A stretch of DNA of 64,000 nt from Shewanella kaireitica (GTDB lineage Bacteria; Pseudomonadota; Gammaproteobacteria; Enterobacterales; Shewanellaceae). A program made the position numbers and the translations under genes. The notes beneath the pieces are model-generated. The model ran no database searches and was not told where the DNA came from. It saw only the letters and a program-made list of their open reading frames with translations. Each line of letters starts with the position of its first letter. Within the stretch, counting starts at the first letter, position 1. Shown here piece after piece: positions 61,142 to 64,000 of the stretch. Where the stretch lies: contig NZ_JAKIKQ010000019.1 of the NCBI RefSeq assembly GCF_023284045.1, forward strand, positions 1 to 64,000, read 5' to 3'.

Positions 61142-64000
61142 CTAGAAGGTGTAACGCGCGCCTAAGCTATAGCGTGCACCTGTTTGAGTCAGATTTAGCA
61201 CCTGCTGGTTAGCACGGCCATGGACTCGGGTATATTCGTTGGTAATGTTTAAACCTTCGAAAAACACCGTTAAGCCTTCAAGTGATTCAATATCGTAGCT
61301 AACATTAAAATCGACTTGAGAATAAGCTTCTGTGTATTGCGGATTAGCGCCTGTATCTTGACCTGTAGAGTTCAGGAACTCGTCACGCCAGTTATAGGCT
61401 AGACGTGCTTGGAAGCCATAGTTGTCGTATACGGCGATAAAGTTAGCTGTATCACTAATATTCGTTAGTACGTTTTGTGCAGCATCACCTTCGCGGCCTA
61501 AGTTAGCGTTATCGTAGTTATCACCTGCGTTAACGAGTGTATAGTTACCTATCAAACCAAAACCAGATTCGCCAAAGAAGTGCTGCAGTGCAAACTCCCA
61601 ACCGTCAATAACAGATGAATCACTTAAATTATCTGGCTCAGTAATTAAGAAATTCATATCAGGATCGGTTGCAGGATCGCCATAAATAATACCGTTAGCG
61701 GCATCTACTGATGGATCGTTTGGATAGTTAGCAAAAATATAGTCACGGATCTCTTGACCTGTAGATGCCCCTGCTGCCTGAGCTGCATCAACTTTAGGGC
61801 CATTAGCTGGGTCTGCAATGTTATAGATATTAGAGTTTACTTGACGAGAGTCTATGAAGTTTGTGACATCTTTTCTGAAGTAACCGACAGAAGCGTAACT
61901 GGTATCAGAGTAATACCACTCTGCAGAGAAATCATAGTTAGTTGACTCAAGTGGCAATAAGGTTGGATTACCTGATGAGCCACTACCGCCACTTTGGTTA
62001 GCGAGAGAACCAACGACAGTTCCGCCTTGAATAGAGGTGTAATCAGGGCGACCAATAGTTTCACTATAGGCTGCACGTAATACAACATCTTCAACGACTT
62101 CGATATTAAAGTTTACGTTAGGCAGGTAGTAGTCGTAATCGCCCGTTTTTGTCTGGAAATCTTGCATCCCCGTTGATTGTAGCTCAATTTCAGTATCTGC
62201 TATCCAATTTGCCGCATCATAGCTGCCAACTGCAGAAGTTGAAGTCACATCTGTTTTTTCATAGCGCAGACCAACATGAACATCATAAGGCATATCACCG
62301 AATTCTGATTCGAAATTATACTGAATATAAGCAGATGTAGATTCTTCTTGTGTGAAACGATCGACGTCCATCGCGTACTTTGTTGATGGACAGAAGTCTG
62401 TGCCACAATCTCCCGCACCTACATATCCATCTGGAGTATACAATGCTTCAGCACGATCTCTGACAGCATCAAAATCCCAGAAAAATATAGTATCTAGTAG
62501 ATCGAAATCACCGTCAGCATCGGCAAAGTTGCCTTTGTCGGCATCGAATTTGTCGTGAATGGTATCTGCTGGGAACCATGAATCTTCGAAATCACCAGCC
62601 TGACCTACACCGCCCCAATCGTTTCGTTGTACGTTGATAGATTGAGAATGGTTGTTGACATCGGTCAGAGCGATACCAAAATCAATGCTACCAGCATTAT
62701 CAAATAGGTATTCACCATCTAACTGGTACTGATCAATTTCTGATTTATTACGAGAGTTACCAAAAACACTGCCAGTTACACGCATATCTGATGGTTTAAC
62801 GGCATTGCCACCACCAACGGCCAATGCCGGTAAATCCTTAGAGAAATCTGTTGCGGCACTAGTACGAATAAACGCTGCTGTACTAAGCGTATTGCTGCTA
62901 CCGTAGATACTGTTTGGCTTAATTTCAGCATCAGATTGATGCATATCTAAACTAAGGTTTAAGCTGTCGTTAACCTGCCAATCAAGATTAAGGCCTAAAG
63001 AGCCACTTTCGTTACGGACACCGTAATCTCCTGCACCCATTGAGAGATCTTGAGGGCTATCATAATTTTCAGAATAAACCAGTGGCGATGAAACAGGGCC
63101 GTCAGTCCACGTACTCTCTGAAGGTGCAAAGGTAAACCACGCTGATACGTCGTTATATTGGGTGTCGATGTCATTACGCATATAAGTGTAATCAAGCGTG
63201 GCAACTAAAGAGTCAACTGGACTGTATTGCAGTACTAACTGACCGTTAGTACGAGTACGTTGTTGTTCTTCAAATTTATAAATAGTGGTTTGTGGAACCG
63301 AATAAACATCCCCTTCACCAGGTCGATTGACTTGATTGTCTTGTGGAACACCACCCCATTCAGCAGTCCCAGCTCCCCAGTCGTTATCGACTTCACCAGG
63401 AAAACTGCGCCAGCCGGTTCCAACGTTTGCTTGTTGGTTACCACTTTCACGCTCTTGGTAGCTGGCAGAGATAGAGATACCAAACTTATCATCTGCAAAA
63501 GTATTTGAATATAGACCTGAAAGCTCTGGTGTGATGTTACCTTTATCTGTTGAGGTATCATCAACCGCTTTCGCACCAAATGTCGCTTTTAGACCTGGAG
63601 TATTGAGTGGACGATGAGTGAGGACATCTATCGTTGCACCTATACCACCTGTAGGGCTTGAAGCTAGGCTAGTTTTTCTAATTTCAACACCGCTAATTCC
63701 CTCTGATGCAATGTTGGCAAAATCGAATGAACGAGAGCCTGTAGTTACAGGCATTTGACGACCATTGAGTAATACTAGATTTTGGTCTGCGCCAAAACCA
63801 CGGACAGAGACTCGACTACCTTCACCGTTTTGACGGTCAATAGATACACCAGGAATTCGCTGCAATGATTCAGCTAAGTTTGTATCTGGCATTTTACCGA
63901 TATCTTCCGCTGAAATAGCATCGACGATACCGTCAGAAGACTTTTTGATGTCCATTGATTTGACTAAACTGCCACGGATACCCGTTACAGCAATAACTTC
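61142..64000 (-). CDS. TonB-dependent receptor, partial (start outside the window)
   Basis: The frame is open to the window edge, so at least 952 residues are present and the signal peptide and TonB box lie beyond. The first visible residues EVIAVTGIRGSLVKS are the typical opening after the TonB box. The plug domain has AEDIGKMPDTNLAESLQRIP and GVSIDRQNGEGSRVSVRGFG, then LVLLNGRQMP. The barrel ends in GARYSLGARYTF with a C-terminal Phe. This plug style is that of the large marine TonB receptors for oligosaccharides, and the nearby GH3 enzyme supports a beta-glucan or cello-oligosaccharide-like ligand. The ligand is inference. Confidence 0.93.
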   Translation of the reverse strand, partial: EVIAVTGIRGSLVKSMDIKKSSDGIVDAISAEDIGKMPDTNLAESLQRIPGVSIDRQNGEGSRVSVRGFGADQNLVLLNGRQMPVTTGSRSFDFANIASEGISGVEIRKTSLASSPTGGIGATIDVLTHRPLNTPGLKATFGAKAVDDTSTDKGNITPELSGLYSNTFADDKFGISISASYQERESGNQQANVGTGWRSFPGEVDNDWGAGTAEWGGVPQDNQVNRPGEGDVYSVPQTTIYKFEEQQRTRTNGQLVLQYSPVDSLVATLDYTYMRNDIDTQYNDVSAWFTFAPSESTWTDGPVSSPLVYSENYDSPQDLSMGAGDYGVRNESGSLGLNLDWQVNDSLNLSLDMHQSDAEIKPNSIYGSSNTLSTAAFIRTSAATDFSKDLPALAVGGGNAVKPSDMRVTGSVFGNSRNKSEIDQYQLDGEYLFDNAGSIDFGIALTDVNNHSQSINVQRNDWGGVGQAGDFEDSWFPADTIHDKFDADKGNFADADGDFDLLDTIFFWDFDAVRDRAEALYTPDGYVGAGDCGTDFCPSTKYAMDVDRFTQEESTSAYIQYNFESEFGDMPYDVHVGLRYEKTDVTSTSAVGSYDAANWIADTEIELQSTGMQDFQTKTGDYDYYLPNVNFNIEVVEDVVLRAAYSETIGRPDYTSIQGGTVVGSLANQSGGSGSSGNPTLLPLESTNYDFSAEWYYSDTSYASVGYFRKDVTNFIDSRQVNSNIYNIADPANGPKVDAAQAAGASTGQEIRDYIFANYPNDPSVDAANGIIYGDPATDPDMNFLITEPDNLSDSSVIDGWEFALQHFFGESGFGLIGNYTLVNAGDNYDNANLGREGDAAQNVLTNISDTANFIAVYDNYGFQARLAYNWRDEFLNSTGQDTGANPQYTEAYSQVDFNVSYDIESLEGLTVFFEGLNITNEYTRVHGRANQQVLNLTQTGARYSLGARYTF

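Overview
The window looks like a chromosomal piece of a marine gammaproteobacterium of the Alteromonadales. Shewanella is my best guess, from the style of the proteins, the tryptophan-halogenase/SapC/TonB-receptor cluster and the Tn5-like and IS903-like elements; no rRNA or marker gene is present to prove it. Almost the whole window concerns cell-surface polysaccharides and sugars. No rRNA, tRNA or CRISPR array was seen.

Region 1 (1-23.4 kb, + strand) is an O-antigen or capsule cluster. An octanucleotide tandem repeat (1-136) leads into a very AT-rich block of two glycosyltransferases, a Wzx-type flippase, an unassigned enzyme and an EpsG-like polymerase (152-5653). Two decayed insertion sequences follow side by side, an IS50/Tn5-like element (5877-7437) and an IS903-like IS5-family element (7470-8510). 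Then come rmlBADC (dTDP-L-rhamnose), an ops/JUMPStart-like leader, gmd-fcl-gmm-manB-manC (GDP-mannose and GDP-L-fucose), a glycosyltransferase, a 4-reductase-like SDR and a small PglC-type phosphoglycosyl transferase, closed by a strong terminator. After an integrase remnant comes a WbpM-type 4,6-dehydratase. Together these suggest a repeat unit started on an N-acetyl-6-deoxyhexosamine and containing rhamnose and fucose or mannose.

Region 2 (23.6-27 kb) holds a second rmlB and a second rmlC, separated by an inverted beta-CASP nuclease gene. The matching second rmlD lies 22 kb away, at 49.4 kb.

Region 3 (27-50.5 kb) is a second exopolysaccharide system with its own control circuit. The minus-strand structural genes are, in order of transcription: STAS protein, Wza-like exporter, Wzz/GumC-like co-polymerase, Wzy/WaaL-like protein, Wzx-like flippase, GT2, a large PGT-like/WecG/PGT fusion, a degenerate nucleotidyltransferase with a PGT-like tail, and a TagD-like/TagF-like pair for glycerol-phosphate transfer. 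The control genes are a response regulator with a PP2C phosphatase, an RsbW-like kinase, a PhnD-like periplasmic protein, a 1192-residue hybrid kinase with HPt, and an NtrC-type sigma-54 activator. I found four good sigma-54 -24/-12 promoters and one weaker one in front of these operons. A TGCA-N3-TGCA-like element lies about 75-130 bp upstream of most of them. The layout recalls the Vibrio fischeri syp biofilm locus (SypA, SypE, SypF, SypG), but the gene set is different.

Region 4 (50.7-64 kb, minus strand) starts with a Wzi-like outer-membrane protein. It continues with a likely carbohydrate-uptake locus: a TonB-dependent receptor cut by the window end, two flavin-dependent tryptophan-halogenase-family proteins, SapC, a JmjC-like cupin, a DUF6445-like oxygenase and a secreted GH3 beta-glucosidase.
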